Shown here in pieces: positions 45,900 to 54,475 of a stretch of DNA of 62,006 bases (position 1 is its first letter; the number at the start of each line of letters is the position of its first letter). The DNA is from a virus, in IMG/VR virus record IMGVR_UViG_3300028394_000083, positions 1-62,006 of that record. One strand, given 5' to 3'. The position numbers were made by a program, and so were the translations under genes. The notes under the pieces are model-generated. The model was not told where the DNA came from. It was given only the letters and a program-made list of their open reading frames with translations, and made no database searches.

Positions 45900-46877
45900 A
45901 TGAGTGAAGAATATATTGAAGATACGGTAGAATATACTGATGACGAAAGAATGGATGAGCCTATTATCAGTACTATCGGTAAAATGCTTGTGGAGAAAGA
46001 AGTTGATAGTGATATTCCTTCTTGTTGGAGTAATTTAAAAAATAATGAATACGCCCCTGCGTACCCGACAGTACCAAAGGTTCCTGCTGGTGTTTATGAA
46101 ATAGGGTGGAATGCTAGTCTATCAACATATACAGTTAAGAAACAACCATTCAAGACAGATGAGTTATACCACTTACCATCATATGAAATTACAGACATTT
46201 TAAAAGACATTGATAATTTTTGGGATAGGGCTGACAACTATAAGAAGTATAACTACATCCACAAAAGAGGGATTTTAATGTATGGTGAACCAGGTTGCGG
46301 TAAATCAGGTATCATCCAATTAATATCACAACAAATAATTGAAAAAGATGGTATTGTAATCAATGTTAAAGATGAAGAAGATGTTGAAAGGTTTACATCA
46401 TTCATTGCAACATTCAGAAAAGTTGAACCTAAAAGACCATTAATTGTTTTATTAGAAGATATTGATTCACTTGCTGGTGAAGGTAGAAGTCAGACCGCAA
46501 GACTATTAAACATTTTAGATGGTGTAAAACAAATTGAGGGTGTTGTTTATATCGCAACAACAAACTACCCTGAAAAACTACAGGAACGTATTACAAACAG
46601 ACCGTCTCGTTTTGATAGAAGATACAAAGTAGAACTACCAAATGAGGATATCAGAAGAGCTTACATCCAACATAAATTAAATGACGATGATTTAGATAAT
46701 ATCAATATTGAAGAATGGATTGAAAAAACTGAAGGAATGTCTTTGTCACATCTAAAGGAAGTTGTGATTTCGGTTATTGTTATGGGTAGAACGTTTGAGG
46801 AAACGATTGACAACCTTGAAGGATTGAAGACCGCACCAAGAATTAAAGGATCAAATAGTATGGGGTTTGGAAAATAA
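45900..46877 (+). CDS. AAA+ ATPase
   Basis: 325 aa from ATG 45900 (MSEEYIEDTVEYTDDE), preceded by an A-rich leader; ATG 45849 is the alternative. Walker A GEPGCGKSG (about residues 123-131), Walker B IVLLEDIDSLAGEG, sensor 1 IATTNYPEKL and an arginine finger region NRPSRFDRRY match the single-ring AAA ATPases of the BCS1/FtsH-related type. No protease or helicase domain is attached. It probably remodels a protein complex. Confidence 0.87.
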   Translation: MSEEYIEDTVEYTDDERMDEPIISTIGKMLVEKEVDSDIPSCWSNLKNNEYAPAYPTVPKVPAGVYEIGWNASLSTYTVKKQPFKTDELYHLPSYEITDILKDIDNFWDRADNYKKYNYIHKRGILMYGEPGCGKSGIIQLISQQIIEKDGIVINVKDEEDVERFTSFIATFRKVEPKRPLIVLLEDIDSLAGEGRSQTARLLNILDGVKQIEGVVYIATTNYPEKLQERITNRPSRFDRRYKVELPNEDIRRAYIQHKLNDDDLDNINIEEWIEKTEGMSLSHLKEVVISVIVMGRTFEETIDNLEGLKTAPRIKGSNSMGFGK

Positions 46878-46881
46878 AATT

Positions 46882-47067
46882 ATGAAAACATATAAAAAAG
46901 TTACTTGGGAATGTTTAAGTTGTAATAAACAACACGAATCACAATCTAATAAAAGATGGGATATGCAAGTTTGTGAATGTGGTAAAAGTGGTTATGACTT
47001 GGAGGAGTATTACTCAAGAACAATGGGGGAAATAAAGATAATAAAAGAAGAAGTGTTTGAAAAATGA
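46882..47067 (+). CDS. small zinc-ribbon protein
   Basis: 61 aa from ATG 46882 (MKTYKKVTWECLSCNKQHES); CxxC and CxC pairs (ECLSCNK, VCECGK) form a likely zinc ribbon. Ends with ATGA overlap. Confidence 0.65.
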   Translation: MKTYKKVTWECLSCNKQHESQSNKRWDMQVCECGKSGYDLEEYYSRTMGEIKIIKEEVFEK

Positions 47068-47492
47068 GACATCACGCAAATTTTTATACAAACAGATTGG
47101 TTAAGGAATGGTTAAAGAACGGTAAGATAATAATTGCTTGTGATCTTGACGACACCATCATACCTTACAACGAAGAAATCAAAGAGAATTGTAAAAAAAT
47201 GGTTAATTTGATTTTGGACTGTCAAAAAGAAGGTATTATATTTTTGGTAAACACCGCAAGAAGCGAACACCAATTAGAGAAAGCAAAACAACAAGTTGAA
47301 GAACTTGGTATTGTTGTTCACGGAGTAAATGAAATGCACCCTGAATGGGATAAACCTTACGGTATTAATGGAAAGTTATATGCCAATATATTCCTTGATG
47401 ATAGGGGAGGTTTTTGGGACACGTATTGGACTTTATCAAATGCTTTAAGTATTGTTAGACACCAAAGAAAAGATGGGAGTAAGGATGAATGA
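47064..47492 (+). CDS. HAD-like hydrolase
   Basis: 142 aa. Motif I is ACDLDDTIIP (D-x-D-D-T) at about 24-33, motif II LVNTARSE, motif III by Lys in QLEKAKQQ and motif IV IFLDDRGG. A small phosphohydrolase like those acting on nucleotides or sugar phosphates. It overlaps the next gene by 8 nt. Confidence 0.85.
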   Translation: MRHHANFYTNRLVKEWLKNGKIIIACDLDDTIIPYNEEIKENCKKMVNLILDCQKEGIIFLVNTARSEHQLEKAKQQVEELGIVVHGVNEMHPEWDKPYGINGKLYANIFLDDRGGFWDTYWTLSNALSIVRHQRKDGSKDE

Positions 47493-48036
47493 TAATCATA
47501 GAACCGATCAGGAGTTTGAAAACTTTTTAAACACAATCAGTGGAGTTACGATTTCACACAAACCACATTTGGGACCAATTACAGAAAGAAGATATTTTGG
47601 TGTTGGTAATGGATGGTTGGGAATTGTTCAGAGATTATTTGAAACGCTGATTGATCTTGGTTGGGATAAGAGTTTCATCAATGTTAAAGAAAAGTTTGGC
47701 GGTATGAGTATTTTTATTGACAACATACCTGAAAATGGGTTTAATTTTATAATAGAAGCAGAACGAGAAACATTCCAAGTATGTGAAGTTTGTGGTGAAG
47801 ATGGTGGGCAACATAATATAAACGGTTGGATCCATACACTTTGTGACGAACATAAAGACGAAAAACTATATGTTGAATATCAGGGAAAAACATATTTGAC
47901 AAAATTATTGGAACCAATTAATAACGGTGATTTATATTATAACGCCAAAACTAATGAGATTATGGTTTGTGATGTTAATAATTTTTTTGATCCCTGGTCT
48001 CTAAAAGTGGTTGAAGTTATAAAAAATAATGATTAA
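47485..48036 (+). CDS. conserved phage-type protein with Cys pair
   Basis: 183 aa from ATG 47485 (MNDNHRTDQEFENFLNTISG). VKEKFGGMSIFID and VCEVCGEDG...GWIHTLCDEH match a protein type common in phages, with a CxxC...C-H possible zinc site. Role unknown. Confidence 0.75.
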   Translation: MNDNHRTDQEFENFLNTISGVTISHKPHLGPITERRYFGVGNGWLGIVQRLFETLIDLGWDKSFINVKEKFGGMSIFIDNIPENGFNFIIEAERETFQVCEVCGEDGGQHNINGWIHTLCDEHKDEKLYVEYQGKTYLTKLLEPINNGDLYYNAKTNEIMVCDVNNFFDPWSLKVVEVIKNND

Positions 48037-48045
48037 ATTTTTTGT

Positions 48046-48387
48046 ATGAGTAAGTTTGAAAAAAAGATTATTGAAAAAGAAAATGAAAGACTTTCAAAGA
48101 TGAAGGAAAGAATTATAGACCTTTCATATTTTACAAGTGAGGAAACCGCAAAAAAATACCAAGAAAAAAAAGAAGTTGATGACAATTTTGTACCAATGAC
48201 ATTTAAAATTAACCCAAAGGAGGTTGAAAAACTTAATAAATGGATGGGAAATATTATAGGTGTTTATGGTAAATACGGTAACTTTGAATATACATTTAAA
48301 TCAACCGGTGGTTTAGGTTGGGATATTTGGGTTTATAACGATTTAGCAAAAACAGAAATATGTTTAACGGAAGACGCTGACTATTAA
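48046..48387 (+). CDS. hypothetical protein
   Basis: 113 aa; basic N-terminal helix then alpha/beta (MTFKINPKEVEKLNKWMGNI; GYVYGKYGNFEYTF-like strand set). A terminator follows. Confidence 0.65.
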   Translation: MSKFEKKIIEKENERLSKMKERIIDLSYFTSEETAKKYQEKKEVDDNFVPMTFKINPKEVEKLNKWMGNIIGVYGKYGNFEYTFKSTGGLGWDIWVYNDLAKTEICLTEDADY

Positions 48388-48410
48388 ATTTTTAACTAAA
48401 CTATATTAAG

Positions 48411-48436
48411 CCCCACCCACAAAGTGGGGTTTTTTG
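48411..48436 (+). terminator. intrinsic terminator
   Basis: CCCCAC/GTGGGG with six T. Confidence 0.85.
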
Positions 48437-48472
48437 GTATTGTAATTGTATTCCATAACGAAAATAATAGTT

Positions 48473-49174
48473 ATGGAAAAGAAAAGTAATCACAATTTAG
48501 AAGAAAAAAAATTTAGTAATTTTATGGTTGGGTTTTGTTTTATGAGTGCAGTTGTTTTAGCTGCGGTTTCATACGGAAAAACAGAACCAATAGAAAAAAA
48601 ATTCAAAAGATCATCACCCGAAAACACCAATTTATTGGTTGACGCAACCGAAAAACCACCAGTCGTTGAACCACCAAAAGAACAACCACAACCACAATCA
48701 GCAACACAAAAAGATGAGACTTTGGATTTAAATAGTGATGTTGACACTACATCAAATACGGGTCCCATTAACAATAACCCATTTGTTGATTTAGGACTAC
48801 CAAAGGGAGATACAACCATACTTACTAAGGTTGATCCTGTACCTGTTGTTGTTCCTGATAAGGTTGAAGATTTCCCTGATATTGAAGCAGAATTTCCAGG
48901 GGGTTATGATGGTTGGAAACAATACCTTTTAAACGAATTAAAATACCCTGAAATTGCAATTCAAAATGGAGATCAAGGGACTGTTTATGTTGTATTCATA
49001 ATTGAAATGGACGGTAGTATTGGCGATGTTAAAATAACAAGGGGTGTTAGTTTTGAAGTAGATAGAGAAGCAAGAAGAGTAATTAAAAATTCACCTAAAT
49101 GGATTCCAGGTAGAATTAATAAAATGAATGTTAGAACAAGATTGAATATACCGATTAAGTTTAATATCTATTAA
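48473..49174 (+). CDS. TonB-like protein
   Basis: A 233-aa protein. One N-terminal transmembrane helix (FMVGFCFMSAVVLAAVSYG, about 17-35), a Pro-rich spacer (PPVVEPPKEQPQPQ), then a TonB_C domain from about residue 140: FPGGYDGWKQYLLNELKYPE, GTVYVVFIIEMDGSIGDVKI, REARRVIKNSPKWIPG, RLNIPIKFNIY. It has the full plan of a Bacteroidota energy transducer (inner-membrane anchor, periplasm-spanning spacer, receptor-binding domain). A host-derived gene; it may rewire TonB-dependent receptors. Confidence 0.88.
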   Translation: MEKKSNHNLEEKKFSNFMVGFCFMSAVVLAAVSYGKTEPIEKKFKRSSPENTNLLVDATEKPPVVEPPKEQPQPQSATQKDETLDLNSDVDTTSNTGPINNNPFVDLGLPKGDTTILTKVDPVPVVVPDKVEDFPDIEAEFPGGYDGWKQYLLNELKYPEIAIQNGDQGTVYVVFIIEMDGSIGDVKITRGVSFEVDREARRVIKNSPKWIPGRINKMNVRTRLNIPIKFNIY

Positions 49175-49198
49175 TTTGTAAAATCAAATTTAATTTAT

Positions 49199-49206
49199 TA
49201 TCTTTG
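49199..49206 (+). promoter_or_regulatory. TATCTTTG promoter box with short leader
   Basis: Ends 5 nt before ATG 49212. Confidence 0.65.
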
Positions 49207-49211
49207 TTATT

Positions 49212-49757
49212 ATGAAAGTTTTATTTTTAGATTTTGATGGAGTTTTGGCTCTATCTTCTGAATGGGGTGGACGACACAAGAAAAAAGGGTTTGACTCAAA
49301 TCCTGAAACTCCTATGGACATACGAATGGATAACTTCAATCAAAAAGCGGTTAAAGTATTAAATGAGATCATAGAAAAAACCGGTTGTGAATTAGTTATT
49401 TCATCTGATTGGAAACGACATGGAACTTTGGACCAAATAAAAGAAATGTTTGTTACTCGTGGAATTAAACCACCAATTGATATAACACCATTTTGTAGGG
49501 TTTTATTTCGTGAAGGCAAATTACCAGATGATTTTGTTTTACCACATTTTAATAAAACAGAGTATGAACGACATATTGAAATTTTACATTGGTTAAAAGA
49601 ACATCCTGAAGTAACTCATTGGGTTGCGGTTGATGATCTTGATATGTCAAAACGAGATGGTTGGGGACTTGAAAACTTTGTTCACTGTAAACGACCTAAT
49701 CTTGAGGGAATTAAACAATCTGGACTTAAAGAAAAAATATTAAAGTTTTTGGAATGA
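49212..49757 (+). CDS. HAD-like protein of the RNA-repair type
   Basis: 181 aa. Motif I FLDFDGVLA, motif II VISSDWKRHG and an acidic motif IV AVDDLDM. The series LFLDFDGVL..KTGCELVISSDW..ITPF..WVAVDD matches HAD domains described in 'Swiss Army Knife' RNA-repair proteins. May act as a phosphatase on RNA ends; joins the RNA-repair set here. Overlaps the next ORF by 4 nt. Confidence 0.82.
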   Translation: MKVLFLDFDGVLALSSEWGGRHKKKGFDSNPETPMDIRMDNFNQKAVKVLNEIIEKTGCELVISSDWKRHGTLDQIKEMFVTRGIKPPIDITPFCRVLFREGKLPDDFVLPHFNKTEYERHIEILHWLKEHPEVTHWVAVDDLDMSKRDGWGLENFVHCKRPNLEGIKQSGLKEKILKFLE

Positions 49758-50068
49758 AAAACATAAAACAACTATTTCGTAGACGACCTGATCTTCTTGA
49801 AAAACCTGAAGTTCAAGAACTTATTGGATATACCCAAGAACTTGAAGGTCAGGTAATGGAAAGAAAAGTTGAAGACACATACAACAAAGAACATATGTTA
49901 AGATCAATGCTTTCAGACATCCTCTCAAGTTGTAGGGAGTATGAAGAGAATAAACTACTTCAAGATAGATATCCAGAATTATATGAAAAAGTTGATGCCG
50001 ATTCTTTAGTTAAAAATTTAATGGATTATATTTTAACTATGAACGCTAAAAACGATTTGAGGTTATGA
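49754..50068 (+). CDS. hypothetical helical protein
   Basis: 104 aa, acidic, all-helical (MKNIKQLFRRRPDLLEKPEV...). Overlaps both neighbours by 4 nt. Confidence 0.65.
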   Translation: MKNIKQLFRRRPDLLEKPEVQELIGYTQELEGQVMERKVEDTYNKEHMLRSMLSDILSSCREYEENKLLQDRYPELYEKVDADSLVKNLMDYILTMNAKNDLRL

Positions 50069-50385
50069 AAGAATTAATATTAATGGAGAATTGTTTCGGA
50101 CCTGACGTGATTATTGACGGTGAGTCATTATTTATCCACGAGTATGATAACAGAGACCCAAAGGTTATTGAAGACATACAAGATAACCTAATTACAAAAC
50201 TACACGAATTAAAAGGTGGAATGGGGATGAATGATTGGTACGCAATTGTTGAAATGATTACTCAACTATCCAACGAATACGAATATCAAGTTGATCAATC
50301 TGATGAAGGAACATCTTGCGATGAGTGTGGAAACTATAATCATAAGTATGTATATAAAAAAATAAAAAATGGAACAGACGTTTAA
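50065..50385 (+). CDS. hypothetical protein with CxxC
   Basis: 106 aa, with SCDECGNYNHKYVYKK near the end suggesting a metal-binding CxxC...H site. Overlaps the next ORF by 17 nt. Not recognised. Confidence 0.64.
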   Translation: MKELILMENCFGPDVIIDGESLFIHEYDNRDPKVIEDIQDNLITKLHELKGGMGMNDWYAIVEMITQLSNEYEYQVDQSDEGTSCDECGNYNHKYVYKKIKNGTDV

Positions 50386-50680
50386 GATATTTGTAATACA
50401 AAATGAACCATATCTAACAATAAATGAGGATGTTAAAGTTGGGGACAAGGCGATTGTTACCGTTGGAGAGTTATATCCGACATTGGTTGAATGTATAAAC
50501 GAAGACCAAATTAATTTATTTCAGAAACCAAAAACATCAATGACCAAAAGACATAAGGTTGTTATGATGGGTGAAGACCTTGTTTTAGAAAATGAAATTT
50601 TATCATTATTAAGTGAAAAGGAAGGACCATTAACTGTAACATACGAAAACGGTAATATGAAAGTCGTTACAGAAATGTAA
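50369..50680 (+). CDS. hypothetical protein
   Basis: 103 aa, beta-rich (MEQTFKIFVIQNEPYLTINE...). Last gene before the late-type region. Confidence 0.6.
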   Translation: MEQTFKIFVIQNEPYLTINEDVKVGDKAIVTVGELYPTLVECINEDQINLFQKPKTSMTKRHKVVMMGEDLVLENEILSLLSEKEGPLTVTYENGNMKVVTEM

Positions 50681-50682
50681 TA

Positions 50683-50693
50683 TATTTATTTGT
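50683..50693 (+). promoter_or_regulatory. late-promoter-like TATTTATTT box
   Basis: TATTTATTTGT directly precedes ATG 50694, with the first T at -11. Confidence 0.5.
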
Positions 50694-51050
50694 ATGGGAA
50701 TTACAAGTCCAATTAAAGAGTTCATAAAGGAGTTTTATGTTGTTAGTTATAACCCAAAACAAAAACAAATAACACTCCACGACCAATTAGACCGACTCCA
50801 CAATAAAAATACGTATATTGATATTGGTAGGGTTGGTAAAGTAAAGATCACATTATGTTGGGGGATTGTTGAGGAATTTACAGGTATTCAATATCACCAC
50901 AAAGAATACCAATCTGAACTATCAAAATTCTTTTTTGAATTGATAACGGAAAAAAAATCAAAAGAATTTTTTAAATTACTATTAGAGGAAAACATTAAAG
51001 TTGATTTTTTGTTAAACGAGGTTATTGAACAATTTCCATTATTGGGTTAG
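50694..51050 (+). CDS. probable packaged or virion-type protein
   Basis: 118 aa. MGITSPIKEFIKEFYVVSYN: no standard cassette, but I-K-E at 11-13. Body alpha/beta. Late-type box directly upstream. Confidence 0.6.
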   Translation: MGITSPIKEFIKEFYVVSYNPKQKQITLHDQLDRLHNKNTYIDIGRVGKVKITLCWGIVEEFTGIQYHHKEYQSELSKFFFELITEKKSKEFFKLLLEENIKVDFLLNEVIEQFPLLG

Positions 51051-51054
51051 TATA

Positions 51055-51065
51055 TATTTATAGAT
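51055..51065 (+). promoter_or_regulatory. late-promoter-like TATTTATA box
   Basis: TATTTATAGAT directly precedes ATG 51066, with the first T at -11. Confidence 0.5.
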
Positions 51066-51422
51066 ATGAAAAGATTTTTAATTACAGAAGATGAAAAAAC
51101 CAATATCTCTGATCAACACGATGATATAGATAGAAAACTTATGAACTTTTTATTAAGACGTGTTGAAAAAAAAGAAAGACAAATAGGTTACGGAGACGAG
51201 TACGCATTTACTGTTATTGAAATATCCTTCAGCGATTTACCCGGTTATGGATTTAACACGTTCAGTAGTAGAAAGGATATGGAAAGGAAAATGTTAGAGA
51301 TGATAGAAGAAAACGACATTGTAGATGTAGGTGAATATAATCCTGGTATTTTAGATACTGACAGACAAAAATTAGTCAAAACTGTAAGAGCATTTTTAAA
51401 TTTCATAATGCCAAGAAAATGA
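51066..51422 (+). CDS. divergent cassette protein
   Basis: 118 aa. The start MKRFLITEDEKTNISDQ carries the MKxxxITE core without the usual I-x-E end; L-x-E cut sites do not appear until later. Basic/acidic mixed body. Overlaps the next gene by 4 nt. Confidence 0.65.
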   Translation: MKRFLITEDEKTNISDQHDDIDRKLMNFLLRRVEKKERQIGYGDEYAFTVIEISFSDLPGYGFNTFSSRKDMERKMLEMIEENDIVDVGEYNPGILDTDRQKLVKTVRAFLNFIMPRK

Positions 51423-51811
51423 TAAACACCGACACAAAATTAATAAATACATTAAAAAGACTATATGAAGGTCAAGAATACTCAACAACTTTTGAGGATG
51501 AGGTAACTTCTTGGGACGAAGATGTTGAGGTGTATTTTGAAGAATGGGAAATAAAGTATTATTTAAAGTTAAACCAAGTGTTAGGTGAAGGGTTAAAGGC
51601 AATAGTGAGTTTTGATGTTATCATTACCGATATTATTGTTGATGGAGATAGTAGATACTATATTTGGAAAGAAGCCGATTATTATCAAGATGAATGGTAT
51701 CTTTTAAAGGTTGAAAAAGATTTATATAACACGATAGGTAACGATTTTCCTTTGTCATTTTATTTTAATTTTTATGGTGAAGAGGAATACAATAATTTAC
51801 CTTCTGCATAA
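51419..51811 (+). CDS. hypothetical acidic protein
   Basis: 130 aa (MINTDTKLINTLKRLYEGQE...). LYE|GQE at 15-17 is a possible cut site. The body is acidic and aromatic with ITDIIVDGDSRYYIWKEADYY. Not recognised. Confidence 0.66.
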   Translation: MINTDTKLINTLKRLYEGQEYSTTFEDEVTSWDEDVEVYFEEWEIKYYLKLNQVLGEGLKAIVSFDVIITDIIVDGDSRYYIWKEADYYQDEWYLLKVEKDLYNTIGNDFPLSFYFNFYGEEEYNNLPSA

Positions 51812-51840
51812 AAAGCCTTATAATTAAATCAAAAAATATT

Positions 51841-52608
51841 ATGCAAACAAAAGTATGTAGTAAGTGCAAACTTGAAAAAGATGTTTGCGAATTTCATAAA
51901 GAACCAAAAAAAATAGGTACTTATCGTGCTAAATGTAAACTTTGTATAAATGAGGAAAGTAGAAACTATTCTAAAAATAACAGAGAAAAAAGAAACCAAA
52001 TACAAAAAAATTGGAGAAAAGAAAACCAAGAAAAAGTAAAAAATTATAGAAAAAAATATTATGATATAAATCCTAAAAAATTTATTTTAATAAGTAGAAA
52101 TTATAGATTACATAATAATGAAAAAATAAAAATTCAGTTAAGAAACTATTATATAAAAAATTTAAATTATCATAAAGAAAGATTAAAAAAATGGAAAGAG
52201 ATAAATAAAATATTTAATAAAGAAAGATTAAAAAAATGGAGAGAGATAAATAAAGAGAATATTAAAAAATACAAAAAATTAAGATATGAAAATGATTTGT
52301 CATATAAATTAGTGACTAATTGTAGAAATAGAATTAATGGGTTTTTAAAAACTAAAAATCTATCAAAATATAATAAAACATTTGAATTTATAGGTTGTAG
52401 TACCGAAGATCTTAAACTTCATTTAGAAAAACAATTTAAACACGGTATGAGTTGGGATAATAGGGGTGAGTGGCATATTGACCATATAATACCATTATCT
52501 TCTGCAAATACAGAAGAAGATGTATTTAAACTTTGTCATTACACTAACTTACAACCACTATGGGCTAAAGAAAATTTACAAAAATCAAATAAAATAATTA
52601 AAAATTAA
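51841..52608 (+). CDS. HNH homing endonuclease
   Basis: 255 aa. N-terminal CSKCKLEKDVCEF...CKLC zinc knuckles, a long basic coiled spacer with internally repeated ERLKKWKEINK-type units, and the C-terminal HNH core WHIDHIIPLSSA...CHYTNLQPLWAKENLQKSNK. Paralogue of the minus-strand gene at 6060. It interrupts a run of virion-type genes. Confidence 0.88.
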   Translation: MQTKVCSKCKLEKDVCEFHKEPKKIGTYRAKCKLCINEESRNYSKNNREKRNQIQKNWRKENQEKVKNYRKKYYDINPKKFILISRNYRLHNNEKIKIQLRNYYIKNLNYHKERLKKWKEINKIFNKERLKKWREINKENIKKYKKLRYENDLSYKLVTNCRNRINGFLKTKNLSKYNKTFEFIGCSTEDLKLHLEKQFKHGMSWDNRGEWHIDHIIPLSSANTEEDVFKLCHYTNLQPLWAKENLQKSNKIIKN

Positions 52609-52612
52609 AATT

Positions 52613-52966
52613 ATGGCACACCCTATACTTCATGCAAAAAGCTCAGCAAAAAAATTCGGAGGAAAATGGGAAGATTATATTCATCTACATAATTGGCTTG
52701 ACGAGACTAAGGGATGGCATGGTCATTCGTTTCATCGTATGTGGAGACACCACTCAGAAGGTATATTTGAAGGAGAAGAAAGGTTTGGTACACACTTTAT
52801 AAATTCTGAAGGTAAAACCGTTTATACGAGATATTGCCTTGAACAACACGTAAAAGAAGATTGTGATGGATACATACCAACGGCAAGAGAATGGTTCCTA
52901 ATTGTGGAAAATAAGCAAAGACCTCTATGGGCAACAAGAACTCAGAAGTTAGAGTTTGAGGATTGA
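52613..52966 (+). CDS. DUF6915-like protein
   Basis: 117 aa. MAHPILHAKSSAKKFGGKWE, IHNWLDETKGW-type block (HLHNWLDETKGWHGH), HRMWRHHSEGIF and YIPTAREWF match a short conserved phage/bacterial family (DUF6915-like). His-rich; function unknown. Confidence 0.78.
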   Translation: MAHPILHAKSSAKKFGGKWEDYIHLHNWLDETKGWHGHSFHRMWRHHSEGIFEGEERFGTHFINSEGKTVYTRYCLEQHVKEDCDGYIPTAREWFLIVENKQRPLWATRTQKLEFED

Positions 52967-52968
52967 TA

Positions 52969-52979
52969 TATTTATTATT
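52969..52979 (+). promoter_or_regulatory. late-promoter-like TATTTATTA box
   Basis: TATTTATTATT directly precedes ATG 52980, with the first T at -11. Confidence 0.5.
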
Positions 52980-53723
52980 ATGAATCAATTAGAAAAAATT
53001 ATACAATCAGAACTATCAGGTAATTTAAGATCATCATTTAACAGATTTTGTTTACTATTACAGGCGTATTCCGACGCAACTATTTGGTCATACCAGTGTG
53101 ATTTTAATTTGGATGATACTATATATTGGCAGAATGATTTTTACGTTTATGGTGGAGGATTTGCTCAGGAAATGGATGAACCAATAAAGGATTTGGTTAA
53201 AAATACTATTCAAAAATACATAACTGTTGATTTTTTATTTGATGAAATATCTGACGACACCACTAAAGAAATAACAAATCAGGGGTGGTTTCATTTTAAT
53301 ATCTATCCATATAGTAAGAAATTAGAAATTGAGATATCATACGATATATATAATACCGAAGATAGAAACCACCAGTCGTCTATTTCAGAATTGGTTAATG
53401 AGAGTAATCTACAAGATAGAATGGTTGATCAATTGAATGATTGGGATAAACAAGGGGCGGTTTTTACCATATACTATGAAGGTGATGATGGGGAAAGTCG
53501 TTTTGATGATGTTTGTGAAAGTAACGTCGGAATTAATAAAATACCAGAGGTTTTGGCTAATTTGGGTTGGGATATGATTGATAATTATGAGAGTGGATAT
53601 TACTACGATGAGGGAGGTAGAGGATCTATGGATTTCAATTTTAAAGAAGATACTATTTATATGAACCATATTGAATACTCAACAGGGAGTGTGGATAAAA
53701 CGTTGGCAGAAGTAAAACTATGA
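52980..53723 (+). CDS. virion-type protein, paralogue of the next gene
   Basis: 247 aa from ATG 52980 (MNQLEKIIQSELSGNLRSSF); the frame upstream runs through the promoter-like box. The C-terminus (YYEGDDGESRFDD, LGWDMIDNYESGYYYDEGGRGSMDFNF) parallels that of the 53720 product. Late-type box adjacent; overlaps the next gene by 4 nt. Function unknown. Confidence 0.72.
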   Translation: MNQLEKIIQSELSGNLRSSFNRFCLLLQAYSDATIWSYQCDFNLDDTIYWQNDFYVYGGGFAQEMDEPIKDLVKNTIQKYITVDFLFDEISDDTTKEITNQGWFHFNIYPYSKKLEIEISYDIYNTEDRNHQSSISELVNESNLQDRMVDQLNDWDKQGAVFTIYYEGDDGESRFDDVCESNVGINKIPEVLANLGWDMIDNYESGYYYDEGGRGSMDFNFKEDTIYMNHIEYSTGSVDKTLAEVKL

Positions 53724-54472
53724 GAAAATACGAACTAACAGAAGATCAAAGAAAATATTTTAATAAGTTTAGTCTTTATTTAGATGCTATTTTTGGTAGT
53801 GACGGGATTCAATGGGAGTTGGGTCTTGGAAATGAATATTTTGACATTGAAGAGTTATACGGACCAATACCTTCAGGTCAATTTAATAGAGGTCGTGAAA
53901 AAGACATGCCAAATAACGATGATCCTGGAATGGTTTTTTTAGATACTATCGTTTCTAAATTTATTGAAGATAATATAGATGATATAACTAGTTATTTTGA
54001 TTGTGATGAATGTGGTGGTGATGGGTATATGATTGTTAAGTATAATCCAGAGAATAAAAACCTAACATTTAATTTAGGTGTTAATTTAACCTTGTCTAAT
54101 AATGAGGAACATATGTTAACGTTTAATGATTTAATAAATGCCCCACAACCACAATGGGGACGACCTTATCAGGAGTTAAAAAAATTACAATACGATGAAT
54201 TTATTAATAAATATAAATCTGAGTTAGGGAATGAAATTGTAATGGAGTATAATGGTGGTGGAGACGATGGACAAATAAATAATGATTATCCAGATGAAAT
54301 TATACATTTAGGTTACGAAATTATAGATGTTTATTATTCGGGTTGGGAAAATAACGAAGGTGCCGATGGAAGTATCGTTATTAATTTTGATGAAAAAATG
54401 GTATATCTTACCCATAATGGTTATTATGGTGATACGGATAATGTCCATATAGAAACTATAGAATTTGTTTAA
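53720..54472 (+). CDS. virion-type protein, paralogue of the previous gene
   Basis: 250 aa. MRKYELTEDQRKYFNKFSLY carries an LTEDQ cassette core. CDECGGDGY around residue 92 resembles a CxxCxGxG unit, and the C-terminus (GGGDDGQINNDY, LGYEIIDVYYSGWENNEGADGSIVINF) matches its neighbour. A tandem duplication, now diverged. Confidence 0.72.
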   Translation: MRKYELTEDQRKYFNKFSLYLDAIFGSDGIQWELGLGNEYFDIEELYGPIPSGQFNRGREKDMPNNDDPGMVFLDTIVSKFIEDNIDDITSYFDCDECGGDGYMIVKYNPENKNLTFNLGVNLTLSNNEEHMLTFNDLINAPQPQWGRPYQELKKLQYDEFINKYKSELGNEIVMEYNGGGDDGQINNDYPDEIIHLGYEIIDVYYSGWENNEGADGSIVINFDEKMVYLTHNGYYGDTDNVHIETIEFV

Positions 54473-54475
54473 AAT

